DNA of 64,000 nucleotides. Origin: Verrucomicrobiota bacterium (GTDB taxonomy: Bacteria; Verrucomicrobiota; Verrucomicrobiia; Limisphaerales; UBA1319). Positions 9,425 to 18,621 of the stretch are shown one piece after another. Every line of letters starts with the position of its first letter. Position 1 is the stretch's first letter. Under the pieces are notes generated by a model. The model saw only the letters and a list, made by a program, of their open reading frames with translations. It was not told where the DNA came from and ran no database searches. The stretch covers positions 124,001 to 188,000 of the forward strand of contig JAKLHY010000004.1 of NCBI GenBank assembly GCA_022709905.1, in the 5' to 3' direction. Both the position numbers and the translations under genes were made by a program.

Positions 9425-10644
9425 AGTCTGGCTGGCGCGGTCTGGGATGGCGGTCGGGTTCTTTGGATCAATTCGAGGCAGCAACGGCCGTTGTGGTAGG
9501 GGCACTTCCAGGCGGAGATTTTGGGCAGGTCAGAATCGGGGGTGCCCTGTCGGGAGACCCGCCAGAACCACTCGCCGTGCCTGGAATCCACCACGTGTTT
9601 TCGAATGAACTGCCAGCATCGAAGCGCTGATTCCAGGAAGGATTTATCGTGGCTGATTTTCCAGGCATTGAAAAAACCAATGACCGCCTCGGCCTGCGGC
9701 CACCATTCCTTGTGATCGTTGATGATTTGGCCGTCGCGTCCTTCATAGAGCAGGCCTCCGTCGGCATCCAGACCCTCGCTTTGGGTGGCGCGGGCCATCC
9801 GCACCGCCAAGTCCCGCATCTCGATTATCAGGGCCGGATCGCCCAGCGCCTCGGCGGCCTCGCACAACAGCCAGCTGCCTTCGATGTCATGACCAAAGGT
9901 GTAATTGTCGGAGCGGGGGGTCCAGGTTTCGGTGAAGAAATGATGAAAATGAGTCTTTTCGGCATTCAGGATTTTCTCGAGGAAAAGTTGTATGAGTTCT
10001 CGAAGCCGATCGGCAAGGAGCCGATCGGGCCAGACACGGAACAGATGCGCAAAGGCCTCGAGGAGATGAAGATGGCTATTCATCGATTTTTTTTCATTCC
10101 GATCCTGGTCACCAAGGCGCATGTCTTCGCTCGGCCGCCAATCTCGCAGAAGCACCTCCCAGTAACCGCCGTTGCCGGCATCGTGCGCATGGGATTCCAA
10201 TAGAAAAAAGAGTTCCTGCGCCCGCTGCAGGGCGGCGATTTCGTGGAAAACCCGGTGGTATTCGGCCAGCGCGTACAGGCAAAAGGCCTGGCCATACACT
10301 TTCTTGCGGTCGTTGACCACGCGTCCGCTCGGATCCAGTTCCCAGAAATAGCCGCCGAAGAGGGGATCGAGAAAGAAACGCGTGAGGTAATCGTGAGCCT
10401 GGCGCGCCAGCTCCCAATCCTGCTCATTTTGGGTCAGGCTAAAGGCAGCGGAGAATGTCCACAGGATCCGGGCGTTCAGGACCAGTCCCTTCGGAGCGTT
10501 CTGACGCCGCAGGTCGTTGGATAGTTGGGCGACGAAACCGCCCTGTTCGTTGTCCACGCCATATCGACGCCAGAAAGGCAGGATGTTGGATTCCAGTTCG
10601 CGCCGGGCTTCGGACGCCAGTTGTGCTTCAATCGACTCGACCAT
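9421..10644 (-). CDS. N-acylglucosamine/cellobiose 2-epimerase family protein
   Basis: A 407-residue (alpha/alpha)6-barrel protein with the AGE/CE family blocks [57 protein letters not shown] and [16 protein letters not shown]. The conserved His residues of the last blocks are the proton-transfer pair in this family. It lies between GH5 and GH130 genes with overlapping ends on both sides (17 bp with GH5, 4 bp with GH130), so the likely reaction is epimerisation of beta-1,4-mannobiose to mannosyl-glucose in the cytoplasm, feeding the phosphorylase. Activity on cellobiose or N-acetylglucosamine cannot be excluded from sequence. Confidence 0.88.
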   Translation of the reverse strand: MVESIEAQLASEARRELESNILPFWRRYGVDNEQGGFVAQLSNDLRRQNAPKGLVLNARILWTFSAAFSLTQNEQDWELARQAHDYLTRFFLDPLFGGYFWELDPSGRVVNDRKKVYGQAFCLYALAEYHRVFHEIAALQRAQELFFLLESHAHDAGNGGYWEVLLRDWRPSEDMRLGDQDRNEKKSMNSHLHLLEAFAHLFRVWPDRLLADRLRELIQLFLEKILNAEKTHFHHFFTETWTPRSDNYTFGHDIEGSWLLCEAAEALGDPALIIEMRDLAVRMARATQSEGLDADGGLLYEGRDGQIINDHKEWWPQAEAVIGFFNAWKISHDKSFLESALRCWQFIRKHVVDSRHGEWFWRVSRQGTPDSDLPKISAWKCPYHNGRCCLELIQRTRPPSQTAPARL

Positions 10645-12487
10645 GATGCAGCTCCACTCTCGAGATTTGCGCTTCGGTTAGAAACTCAATTTTCACATGC
10701 CTGTAATCTGGTCCAGGCGCCCGGGCTGAAACCAGGGCGGCCTTCCAGAAACCATAGGTCGCTTCCCCGTAAATCGCCGGCCGTTCGACTTCTGATTCCC
10801 GCGCGTCGAATTGGCGGCCATCCCGGGAATACGAAAGACGCACCGCGGGTGAATCCGACTGGCCAAAGAGAAAAACTCGGGCCATCGAAATGCCATCCGA
10901 AGCATGGTAGTGCACAGAGCTGCCGGGCTCTCCGGCGAGACGGTGGCAATCCTCCCTGAATTTGCGGGCTTCGTTTTCGCTAAACCGCAACTTGCCCTGC
11001 TTCACAAAAATGCGGGAATCATTCACGAGCTCATCCACGAGCGTGCGGTGGGTCATCCGGGCAACCACGACATTCGAGGGAAGCGATGAACCCGCCGCAT
11101 TTCGGGCAACAATCCGGTAGGCATATGATTTGCCGGGGTGGATGGTGTCGTCGACAAACAGCGGCCGGTACTGCGCCTGAGCGTCGGAGACACGCGCGCC
11201 CACCACATTCCAGGGGCCCTCCGGGTTCTCGGCGCGGTGCACTTCGTATTCGGAAGCTCCGACTGCGCCCTGCCACGACATCTGTCCGCCATTGTCAACA
11301 TGAAGCAGCCTCGGGCTCGCGGGCGCGGGAAGGGGCGGCGCCACCAGGTTTTGGATGGCAAAAGCCTTTTCCCGCACCAGCCCCATCAGGCGGCGCTCAT
11401 CGTATTTTTCGCCGCTCTCGAATCCCGGCCAGTGATAGGCCTTGAAGTGATCTCCGCCGGCCGGTTCGTGATGCCAGAAGAATCCGCCGTCGCGGCTGCG
11501 ATACCGGAGGCTCCACAACAGCGCGCCCGAGAGTCGCTCTTCCAGAACCGTGTCGATGACGGCCCGCAGGCCTTCCGTGGTCAGAAAACCAAACTCGCCG
11601 AGGTGATACGGTTTGCGTCCCCGCGCCATTTTTTGGCTTTGCCGAACATGCTCGATCATGTCCCGGGGATCTTTTTCGTAGTGATGGGTCTGGACAAAAT
11701 CGACGTTGGGGTCCTCGAGGGACGACTCGAGCAACACTTCGCGTTGAGTGCCATCGACCACCAGATGGTGGGAATCGAGGCTCCTAATATAGGCGGTAAT
11801 CTGCCGGGTCCAAGCGGGTGGAGCACGCAACTCGTTGCCGGTTTCCCAGGCGAGGATCGCCATGTCATCGCGGTAACACTGGCCTGTGACGGTATTCGTG
11901 CGGTTCAGAACGTGCTGGATAATCTTTTGATAGTCGGCAATCAACTGGGGATCGTTCCAGCAATCGTCCAATTTTTTGCCTCGGAACGCCGCGAGCTCCG
12001 CCATGCCCCCCCACCAACTCCATTGGTCGATAAAGGGGATGATCAGCCGTATGCCATGACGATTGGCGGCCGCCAGGACCTGATCCAAGACACGAAACGC
12101 CTCCTCGTTGAACTGGCCAGGGCCGAGGATAAACCGTGGGATTGCCGGCGGATCATCGGCTTTGCGAACCGCGAGGGTGTAGGTTCGAACGACTCGGCCT
12201 CCCACCTGAGCAATGCTCCCCAGCGCATCGTCGATCTCGAAGGCATCCGGCCAACGGAAAGGCAGGGTCTGTTCGAATCTCAGGTCGTCTTCGACGTAAA
12301 AGAGGTTGGGGATGTTGAACGAGAGAAAGCGAAACTGGCGATCGCCTTCGCGCAACATATCTCCGTCGCGCTGGATGTAATGGTTGAAGGAAGAGGCTTG
12401 AATGGGTTGCTGGCCCATGCCGGCCACCGCTGAAATGAGAAGGCTGCACCCCGTTCCCCAGATCCGGATGGTTTTTGGCAATTTCAT
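10628..12487 (-). CDS. GH5-like secreted beta-mannanase with Fn3 and C-terminal domain
   Basis: From the ATG at 12487 the product has 619 residues: signal peptide (about 1-25), (beta/alpha)8 catalytic domain, Fn3 domain at about 385-480 (SPRLLHVDNGGQMSW to AARNAAGSSLPSN-like strands), and a C-terminal beta-rich region that may bind carbohydrate. WETGNELRAP carries the acid/base Glu near residue 219, and HLGEFGF the nucleophile near 298, as in clan GH-A mannanases (GH5_7-like). It should cut beta-mannan outside the cytoplasm. It is the first gene of the mannan operon and overlaps the epimerase by 17 bp. A palindrome lies about 40 bp upstream of the start. Endo- versus exo-action is not decided. 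Confidence 0.82.
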   Translation of the reverse strand: MKLPKTIRIWGTGCSLLISAVAGMGQQPIQASSFNHYIQRDGDMLREGDRQFRFLSFNIPNLFYVEDDLRFEQTLPFRWPDAFEIDDALGSIAQVGGRVVRTYTLAVRKADDPPAIPRFILGPGQFNEEAFRVLDQVLAAANRHGIRLIIPFIDQWSWWGGMAELAAFRGKKLDDCWNDPQLIADYQKIIQHVLNRTNTVTGQCYRDDMAILAWETGNELRAPPAWTRQITAYIRSLDSHHLVVDGTQREVLLESSLEDPNVDFVQTHHYEKDPRDMIEHVRQSQKMARGRKPYHLGEFGFLTTEGLRAVIDTVLEERLSGALLWSLRYRSRDGGFFWHHEPAGGDHFKAYHWPGFESGEKYDERRLMGLVREKAFAIQNLVAPPLPAPASPRLLHVDNGGQMSWQGAVGASEYEVHRAENPEGPWNVVGARVSDAQAQYRPLFVDDTIHPGKSYAYRIVARNAAGSSLPSNVVVARMTHRTLVDELVNDSRIFVKQGKLRFSENEARKFREDCHRLAGEPGSSVHYHASDGISMARVFLFGQSDSPAVRLSYSRDGRQFDARESEVERPAIYGEATYGFWKAALVSARAPGPDYRHVKIEFLTEAQISRVELHHGRVD

Positions 12488-12523
12488 AAAGACAGGATTC
12501 CGCAAAATCCGCTTTGGCTGATC

Positions 12524-12540
12524 TGTGATGTGGGATCACA
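12524..12540. promoter_or_regulatory. Palindrome upstream of the mannan operon
   Basis: TGTGAT-N5-ATCACA, a perfect inverted repeat 36 bp upstream of the GH5 start codon. The half-sites resemble CRP/FNR or LacI-type operators, but the spacing is one base longer than the canonical CRP TGTGA-N6-TCACA. It is a candidate operator for substrate or catabolite control of the mannan operon. Confidence 0.4.
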
Positions 12541-12581
12541 CCCTATCAGTCCCGGATTCCTCTGGCAAGCCGGAGCATGGA

Positions 12582-13124
12582 TTAGGGTTCTTTTTCTGGG
12601 TGTTGCTCCTCCCAGCGAGCGAGGAGCCAAAGGAGATCCCCAAGCCGATTCAGATAAACAATGCATTCCGCGTTGGCGAGGTCCTGCGCGTCGCGCAAGG
12701 CGCAGACGCGGCGTTCCGCGCGCCGGCACGTGGTCCGAGCGAGATCCAACGCCGCCGTGTGGAGCTGGTCTCCTGGAATGGCCCAGCCTTTGAATGCGCC
12801 CACCTGGGCCTCGACTTCCTGGATCAGCCGATCCAGTTTTTCGGTGTATTTCGGGGTGATTTGACCGAAACCATCCTTCCCAAACCGAACAAGGTCCTGC
12901 TCGGCGGTGGCCAGTTCACCCATGAGAGTGATCAGATCGCGTTGGATCTCCAGGAGGTGAGCGCGGACCCAGGCATGCGGGGCGATGGCGCGCGCCATTC
13001 CGAGGGCGCTGTTCAGCTCGTCTACGCTGCCGTAAGCTTCCACGCGAGGATGGCACTTGGCAATGGGCCGCTGGTACATCAGCCGGGTTTGTCCAGAATC
13101 TCCATTTTTCGTCGCGATGCTCAT
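12582..13124 (-). CDS. PduO-type ATP:cob(I)alamin adenosyltransferase
   Basis: From the ATG at 13124 the product has 180 residues, the usual length. It begins MSIATKNGDSGQTRL, matching the N-terminal ATP-binding motif (TKTGDxGxT), then VEAYGSVDELNSALG and TTCRRAERRV, the conserved ATP/cobalamin-binding block. It transfers the adenosyl group of ATP to reduced cobalamin, giving coenzyme B12. A frame extending to 13580 runs antisense through the LapA-like gene and is rejected; an alternative ATG at 13154 would add ten residues. No B12-dependent enzyme lies nearby, and the BMC genes in this window are not of a B12-dependent type, so it probably serves an enzyme elsewhere. Confidence 0.85.
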   Translation of the reverse strand: MSIATKNGDSGQTRLMYQRPIAKCHPRVEAYGSVDELNSALGMARAIAPHAWVRAHLLEIQRDLITLMGELATAEQDLVRFGKDGFGQITPKYTEKLDRLIQEVEAQVGAFKGWAIPGDQLHTAALDLARTTCRRAERRVCALRDAQDLANAECIVYLNRLGDLLWLLARWEEQHPEKEP

Positions 13125-13296
13125 GGAGGTAACGCTGGACTTTGACTGGGGCATCCGCAAGGGTTTTGTTCCGGGATTGTAATCAATCCGGTTTTGGGTA
13201 TTAATGGTCGGCGTCGATTGGCCGGAGGGTGATTTGAGCCTGGGCGTGTGTGGATACACGCGCGGGGGCGACTCCGGCTGAAGCGCGGGAACGTCT

Positions 13297-13548
13297 ATGA
13301 ACGCAAATACCAAGCTGATCTTAAAAACGCTTTTTTTAATTGTCATCCTGCTCTTGTTGGTCCTGATGGGCATGGGAAATCCCGGCAGAGTGACCTTCAC
13401 CCTGCCGCTCCTGATGAGCCATGCAATCACAGCCCCAGCCGCCTTGATGTACTTCGCCTTTTTTGCGGTGGGCGTGTTGACAGGCACGATCCTCACCGCC
13501 GGAGGAAAGAAAGGCGCGGGCGCCAAATCTCCAAAAAGCGAGAAATAA
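13297..13548 (+). CDS. LapA-domain (DUF1049) small membrane protein
   Basis: An 83-residue protein with two transmembrane helices (about 8-28 and 43-66), a short loop containing NPGRVTFTLPLL, and a basic Lys-rich tail (GGKKGAGAKSPKSEK). This is the plan of LapA/YciS-like proteins, which in Enterobacteria take part in LPS assembly. Here a role in envelope biogenesis is inference only. It lies 15 bp upstream of an ABC ATPase gene on the same strand, so the three genes to 17675 are likely one operon. Confidence 0.65.
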   Translation: MNANTKLILKTLFLIVILLLLVLMGMGNPGRVTFTLPLLMSHAITAPAALMYFAFFAVGVLTGTILTAGGKKGAGAKSPKSEK

Positions 13549-13563
13549 TCCCGCCCTTGCGCC

Positions 13564-14274
13564 ATGCTGCTCGAGCTCAAGCAGGTGGAAAAAAGCTATG
13601 GGACGCCGGGAGGACAGAATGTTCCCGTGCTCCGGGGAATCTCGTTGACGCTTGCGGCGGGTGAATCGATGGCCGTGATCGGTCCGTCGGGCTCGGGCAA
13701 AAGCACGTTGCTCAACCTCCTCGGGGCGTTGGACCGCCCCACGGCCGGCTCGATCACCTTCGACGGGCGCGACTTGTCGCGCTTGTCCGACGATGAGCTC
13801 TCGTGGTTTCGCAATCGCGAGATCGGTTTTGTTTTCCAGTTACATCATTTGCTCCCCCAGTGCACGGTCTGGGAAAATGTTTTACTGCCCACGCTGGCTT
13901 CACGGCGCTCCGGAAGCATGGACCGGATCTCGGTGCGCGAAACCCAGGCTTCCCAGTTCGAAAGAGCCCGGGCCCTTCTCAAGCGTGTCGGATTAGGCGA
14001 TCGCCTGGATCATCGCCCCGGCCAATTGTCCGGAGGAGAACGCCAGCGGGTGGCTGTCGTCCGCGCTCTGATTAACGAACCCCGGCTTTTGCTGGCGGAC
14101 GAACCCACCGGGGCTTTGGATGAAACCACCGCGGGGCGATTGATCGATCTGCTGACAGAGTTGAACCGCGAAAAACAGGTTGCCCTGATCTTGGTCACTC
14201 ACGCGTTGGATTTGGCGAGGAAAACCAACCGGGTTTACCGCCTGGACAAAGGATTTCTCAAGGCCGAGCCATGA
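13564..14274 (+). CDS. ABC transporter ATP-binding protein (MacB/LolD class)
   Basis: A 236-residue ATPase: Walker A GPSGSGKST at residues 40-48, Q-loop near 92, signature LSGGERQRVA at 155-164, Walker B LLLADEP at 175-181, and the switch His in LVTHALDLA. FxLHHLLPQCTVWENV after the Q-loop is typical of the LolD/MacB/FtsE class that drives FtsX-fold permeases. The stop overlaps the next start by 4 bp (ATGA), so it is translationally coupled to the permease. Such pairs move lipoproteins, peptides or envelope signals by mechanotransmission; the substrate is unknown. Confidence 0.92.
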   Translation: MLLELKQVEKSYGTPGGQNVPVLRGISLTLAAGESMAVIGPSGSGKSTLLNLLGALDRPTAGSITFDGRDLSRLSDDELSWFRNREIGFVFQLHHLLPQCTVWENVLLPTLASRRSGSMDRISVRETQASQFERARALLKRVGLGDRLDHRPGQLSGGERQRVAVVRALINEPRLLLADEPTGALDETTAGRLIDLLTELNREKQVALILVTHALDLARKTNRVYRLDKGFLKAEP

Positions 14275-17200
14275 CCTTCTGGCGATTGGTCATTCGTGGT
14301 GTTCTTTATTACTGGCGCACCCACTTGCAGGTCTTGCTGGGAGCCACCTTCGCGGCCGCTGTCCTGGTGGGAGCCTTGGCTGTGGGCGATTCCGTGCGAT
14401 TCACGTTGCGCCAACAAGCCGAGCGGCGGCTCGGAAAAATCGAACATATTTTGACTGCCGGGGATCGTTTTTTTCGCTGGCAACTCGCAGACGGCTGGAT
14501 TGATCCAACCGGCCCAACACCCGAACGTTCCAGTGTTGTTGCGCCAGTGTTACTGGCGCGTGGCACTGCAAGTATTGGTAGCGGCGGTTCGCGGGCAAAC
14601 CAGATTCAGATTCTCGGGATCGATGATCAATTCTGGAGATTAAGTTTAGCAGCGTTTTCCCCCCCTTCTCTGGCCACCGACGAGGCGGCAATCAACCGGA
14701 GACTGGCGACGCATCTGGGGATTCAGGCCGGCGAAGAGTTCATCCTGCGTGTCGAGAAATCTCGACTGATGCCCGCCGACGCCCCCTTGGCCTCGGACAA
14801 GGATCATACGCTGGCGTTGCGATTGCGCGTCAAGACCGTTTTGAACGATGATGCCATGGGGGCTTTCAGCCTGCGTGCCAATCCCGTTGTCCCATTCAAC
14901 GTCTTTCTGTCCGCCGAATGGCTTGCGGAGAAAATGGATCTAAAAAACAAGGCTAACCTTTTGCTTTTTAGTGGCTTATCCGCTGAAGAATCGAGCAGAC
15001 TCCAATCCAGGCTCCGAGACCATTGGCGGCTGGCTGATGCAAGCCTTGAAGTGCGCTATCTGCCCGAACAGGATTGCCGGGAACTCCTTTCGGATCGGGT
15101 TTTTCTAGATCCCGCCGTGGTTGAAGCATTGTCTGCCGATCTGAGCCTGGATTCGGCCCCGGTGACCTCGAATACCGATGTGCCGCAGAAGAAGATCCCT
15201 GTTCTCTCCTATTTCGTAAACGAGATCCGTTTTGGCGACCGGGCCACTCCCTATTCGCTGATCACCGGTGCCGGCAGCCCAATTGTTCCTGAAGACCTTG
15301 CCGATGATGAAATTCTATTGAACGAATGGCTGGCCTCCGATCTGAATGCCAAAGCGGGAGATCCCATCGAGCTTCGATATTATGTGATGGGACCCTGGCG
15401 TCAGTTGCAGGAGACCTCGGCCGTTTTTACGGTTCGCAGCGTCCTGCCGGTTGTAGGGGCAGGCCGGGACTCGACTTTGATGCCCCCTTTCCCAGGGCTG
15501 GCTGAGGCCAAGAGTTGCCGCGATTGGGATCCCGGCATACCCGTCGACCTATCCAGGATCCGGCCCAAGGATGAGGAATACTGGGAGCGATATCAGGGAA
15601 CCCCCAAGGCATTGATCAGCTTACGCGCCGCACAGAAGCTATGGTCCAATCGATTCGGCAATCTGACAGCGATCCGTTTCATGCGAGAAGATGCCAGATC
15701 TATTGATTCAGCCCCTCCGGCAACTCCAGCCGCCGACGTCTTATCACAGACTTCATCGCTCGAGCGCGCCATTCTCTCGAAGCTGGCGCCGTCTCAGTTG
15801 GGTTTGCAACTGGATGATGTGCGGCAATCGGCCCGGGACGCCAGCCGCGCTTCGGTAGACTTTGGGCAGTTGTTTCTGGGGCTGAGCTTTTTTTTGATCC
15901 TGGGAGCCTTGATCCTGACCGCCCTTTTGTTTGCGTTCGGCGTGGAACAACGATCGGCCGAACTGGGCACTTTGCGGGCGCTCGGCTTTCCGCGCCGGGA
16001 TCTCTGGCGCCTTTTCTTGATGGAAGCCGGTATGCTTGGAAGCGTGGGATCGATTTTGGGAAGCCTGGCCGGTTTAGGGTATACGCATTTGGTTCTCGCG
16101 GGTTTGGCGTCCCTGTGGAAAGGCGCGGTCGCGGGCGCAAACCTGTCCTTTCACATCGAGGCGCGAACCATGATCATCGGGATCGTGGCTAACGTGGTTG
16201 TCACGCTGGTCACAATCGGTCTGGTGCTGCGGCAACAGCTCAAACAAACCATTCATGAAGCCCAGCAAACCGGGGGCGCCTTTCACCAGAATCGGCCAGG
16301 CGGCCGCTGGAGTCTGGTCTTGTGCCTGTTGAGTCTCGCGGGCGCGGGTTTCCTGCTGTTGACTGTCAGAGGCCAGGGAGGGAGCCAGACCGCCGGGATC
16401 TTCTTCGGGGCGGGCGGGTGTCTGCTGATTGGATTTCTGGCGGGGGTCCACGCCCTGCTTCGACATCTGGCCAGCCAGCCATCTTCCCCCAGCCTCAATA
16501 GTTATGTGCTTTCACGGCGGCAGATCCAGAGGCGTCCCGGCCGAAGCCTGGCCACCATTGGCACGCTCGCCTGCGGAGTGTTCCTGGTGGTCGCTGTCGC
16601 AGCCAACCGGAAAGATCCCCTGGGCGGCCAGGCGGACCGGGCTTCAGGCACCGGCGGATTCGCCTTTTACGGAGAAACCTCAATGCCCCTTCTCCACGAT
16701 CTCAATACCGCCACCGGACGAAAATTCTACGCGCTTGAAAACCTGGACAAAATCCGAGGCGTTGCATTTGTGATGTGCCGATTGCATCAGGGCGAGGATG
16801 CCAGCTGTTTGAACCTGAACCGCGCCCAACAACCCTCCTTGCTGGGCGTCTCCGCCGAGGCTCTGGCCAGTCGGGAGGCCTTTCGTTGGGCCTCCTGGGC
16901 TCCAGGAATGGATTCGCGGCTGGGCTGGCGAATCCTGGATTTGGACTTGGGGGCGGACACCGTGCCTGCCGTCGCCGATCAGACGGTCATTCAGTGGGGC
17001 TTGAACAAGGCCTTGGGCGATACTCTCTCATACCGGGATGAACGGGGGCGCCTCTTCAAAGTCAAGCTGGTGGCAGGACTCGCGAATTCCATCCTGCAAG
17101 GACGCATCCTGATCAGCGAACAGGCATTCCTGAGCCGTTTTCCCTCGATGAATGGCAGCCGCGTGCTGCTTGTCGATGCCCCTCCTGGCGAGATGGAAAA

Positions 17201-17675
17201 GGTCCGACGGGAATTGGCCTTCAGCTTGGAAGATGCCGGACTGGAGCTGACCCCGGCCATTCGACGCCTGACGGAATTCAGCGAGGTGGAGAACACCTAC
17301 CTGTCGGTGTTTCTGCTCCTGGGGGGATTGGGGCTGGCGGTGGGCAGCATCGGGTTGGCTGTGGTGGTCATGCGAAACGTTCTCGAAAGACGGGGCGAAC
17401 TTGCGCTGATGCGGGCCCTGGGTTTCCGCAAAGGGATTCTTCGCAGGCTCCTGCTATTCGAACACGCCCTGCTGCTGTTGCTGGCTATGGGAACGGGTTT
17501 GCTGCCGGCTTGGATCGCCGTTCAGCCTGCCCTGCAGGCGTCGCGGGTGGAAATTCCTTTCCAGCTCCTCGCCTTGATCCTGATCGGCATTGTGTTGAAT
17601 GGCCTTTTCTGGATTTTTTTCGCAGCCTGGATTACGTCAAGGGAAGAACTTTTGCCTGCCTTGCGCGAGGAATAG
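14271..17675 (+). CDS. Large ABC transporter permease with two FtsX domains
   Basis: A 1134-residue membrane protein. A first transmembrane helix (about 15-35) precedes a large extracytoplasmic region. A first FtsX-type bundle lies at about 535-680 (FGVEQRSAELGTLRALGFPR is the coupling region before a helix), with more helices at about 690-760. A second FtsX bundle at the C-terminus contains MRNVLERRGELALMRALGF. This duplicated design resembles the large YbbP/lipoprotein-release type permeases. ATGA overlap with the ATPase gene shows the functional pair. Export or envelope-remodelling substrate is unknown. It ends 55 bp before the convergent prenyltransferase-repeat gene. Confidence 0.85.
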   Translation: MTFWRLVIRGVLYYWRTHLQVLLGATFAAAVLVGALAVGDSVRFTLRQQAERRLGKIEHILTAGDRFFRWQLADGWIDPTGPTPERSSVVAPVLLARGTASIGSGGSRANQIQILGIDDQFWRLSLAAFSPPSLATDEAAINRRLATHLGIQAGEEFILRVEKSRLMPADAPLASDKDHTLALRLRVKTVLNDDAMGAFSLRANPVVPFNVFLSAEWLAEKMDLKNKANLLLFSGLSAEESSRLQSRLRDHWRLADASLEVRYLPEQDCRELLSDRVFLDPAVVEALSADLSLDSAPVTSNTDVPQKKIPVLSYFVNEIRFGDRATPYSLITGAGSPIVPEDLADDEILLNEWLASDLNAKAGDPIELRYYVMGPWRQLQETSAVFTVRSVLPVVGAGRDSTLMPPFPGLAEAKSCRDWDPGIPVDLSRIRPKDEEYWERYQGTPKALISLRAAQKLWSNRFGNLTAIRFMREDARSIDSAPPATPAADVLSQTSSLERAILSKLAPSQLGLQLDDVRQSARDASRASVDFGQLFLGLSFFLILGALILTALLFAFGVEQRSAELGTLRALGFPRRDLWRLFLMEAGMLGSVGSILGSLAGLGYTHLVLAGLASLWKGAVAGANLSFHIEARTMIIGIVANVVVTLVTIGLVLRQQLKQTIHEAQQTGGAFHQNRPGGRWSLVLCLLSLAGAGFLLLTVRGQGGSQTAGIFFGAGGCLLIGFLAGVHALLRHLASQPSSPSLNSYVLSRRQIQRRPGRSLATIGTLACGVFLVVAVAANRKDPLGGQADRASGTGGFAFYGETSMPLLHDLNTATGRKFYALENLDKIRGVAFVMCRLHQGEDASCLNLNRAQQPSLLGVSAEALASREAFRWASWAPGMDSRLGWRILDLDLGADTVPAVADQTVIQWGLNKALGDTLSYRDERGRLFKVKLVAGLANSILQGRILISEQAFLSRFPSMNGSRVLLVDAPPGEMEKVRRELAFSLEDAGLELTPAIRRLTEFSEVENTYLSVFLLLGGLGLAVGSIGLAVVVMRNVLERRGELALMRALGFRKGILRRLLLFEHALLLLLAMGTGLLPAWIAVQPALQASRVEIPFQLLALILIGIVLNGLFWIFFAAWITSREELLPALREE

Positions 17676-17730
17676 GATGCGGCCCCAAATCAGCTCGGCC
17701 GGCGAAATCTTAATGGCGATGGAGCCTGTA

Positions 17731-18621
17731 TTAAGGAAGTGGTCCCGAAGCCGCCAGCCAATCGAGGGCGAGCAGACCATAGAAAGTGTATTCGCAATCG
17801 GGCATTGGATCGTTCCAGTGCCCGCAAAAACCGCCCGAATCAGTCCAAAGATGTTCCACGAAATGGAGGCACGCGGGGCGGTGAACGTCCTGGAGGCGGT
17901 GGAGAACCGCCAGGGCTTGCAGGGCGGTGGCGGTAGCAAGCAAATCAGGGGTGGAGATGTTGGGATGGGCGGTGAAGCCGCCGTGAGGATGTTGTCGTTC
18001 CAACAGCCACTCGGCGATTTGAGGCGATAGTTCATGGCCAAAAAGGCGCCAGAGCATCACCACCGCCGCCGTGACGGTCGTCGTGCCATGGATAGCTCCC
18101 GTTGTATTGGCAAAGGCATGATCAGCCGTGCGCAGGCGCTGGAGGGCGGCGCACAGCTCAGTAGCCCGTGGCACGGCTAATTGGAGGCTTAGGTGCGCTT
18201 GCACCGCCAGGAAACTCTCGTAGGCAAGGCCTTGATCCTGACCGATTTGCCGATGGAACGCGCCATCGGCACATTGGTAGGCGGCCAATCGTTTCGCGAG
18301 GGCCGTTTGGAGCAAGGGCCGCGCCAACAAATCCTGGGTCAGGAATCCCCAACAACGACTGAGGCAAGTCAAGTGGACAAAATCGAGATTGGCGCCATCG
18401 CCGAAGGGATCGAGATAGCCGCAGACTACGGTCGCAGGGATCGGCATCTGGAGGATCGCCAGGCAAGTCAATCCGAAGACCGTATAGTAGAGGTCGCTTT
18501 CAGGGCTGCGTCCGCGAAAACCGCCATCAGGATTTTGCTGGTTCAGAACATACTCTTGAATGTGTTGGATCGATGCCGGATCAAGAAACCGAGGAAGAGA
18601 TCGTCCGGGGATATCGGTCAT
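17731..18621 (-). CDS. Prenyltransferase/squalene-oxidase-repeat protein
   Basis: A 296-residue all-alpha protein with repeated motifs of the prenyltransferase/terpene cyclase (alpha-alpha barrel) family: QNPDGGFRG near residue 29, QCADGAFHR, QHPHGGFTAHP and DSGGFCGHWNDP, each followed by a helix pair such as YYTVFGLTCLAIL and YTFYGLLALDWL. No DxDD cyclase motif is evident, and the Zn ligands of protein prenyltransferase beta subunits (D-x-C...H) are not convincingly present, so catalytic activity is uncertain. Its start overlaps the stop of the upstream unknown gene by 4 bp (ATGA at 18618-18621), which suggests the two products work together. Confidence 0.7.
   Translation of the reverse strand: MTDIPGRSLPRFLDPASIQHIQEYVLNQQNPDGGFRGRSPESDLYYTVFGLTCLAILQMPIPATVVCGYLDPFGDGANLDFVHLTCLSRCWGFLTQDLLARPLLQTALAKRLAAYQCADGAFHRQIGQDQGLAYESFLAVQAHLSLQLAVPRATELCAALQRLRTADHAFANTTGAIHGTTTVTAAVVMLWRLFGHELSPQIAEWLLERQHPHGGFTAHPNISTPDLLATATALQALAVLHRLQDVHRPACLHFVEHLWTDSGGFCGHWNDPMPDCEYTFYGLLALDWLAASGPLP

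Noticed and set aside
8483..9499. A 338-codon plus-strand frame
   Set aside because: It is antisense to the GH130 gene, which has complete family motifs and an ATGA-coupled start.
11138..12433. A 431-codon open frame on the plus strand
   Set aside because: It is antisense to the GH5 gene, whose catalytic motifs are intact; long antisense frames are common at this GC content.
12524..12540. Reading the palindrome as a true CRP site
   Set aside because: The half-sites fit, but the spacer between TGTGA and TCACA is 7 rather than 6 bases, so only a general operator is claimed.
12582..13124. Link between the cobalamin adenosyltransferase and the BMC operon
   Set aside because: They are 45 kb apart and the BMC genes visible are of the B12-independent PVC type, with no diol dehydratase or ammonia lyase.
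13125..13580. N-terminal extension of the cobalamin adenosyltransferase
   Set aside because: It runs antisense through the LapA-like gene, and the family start MSIATKNGD lies at 13124.
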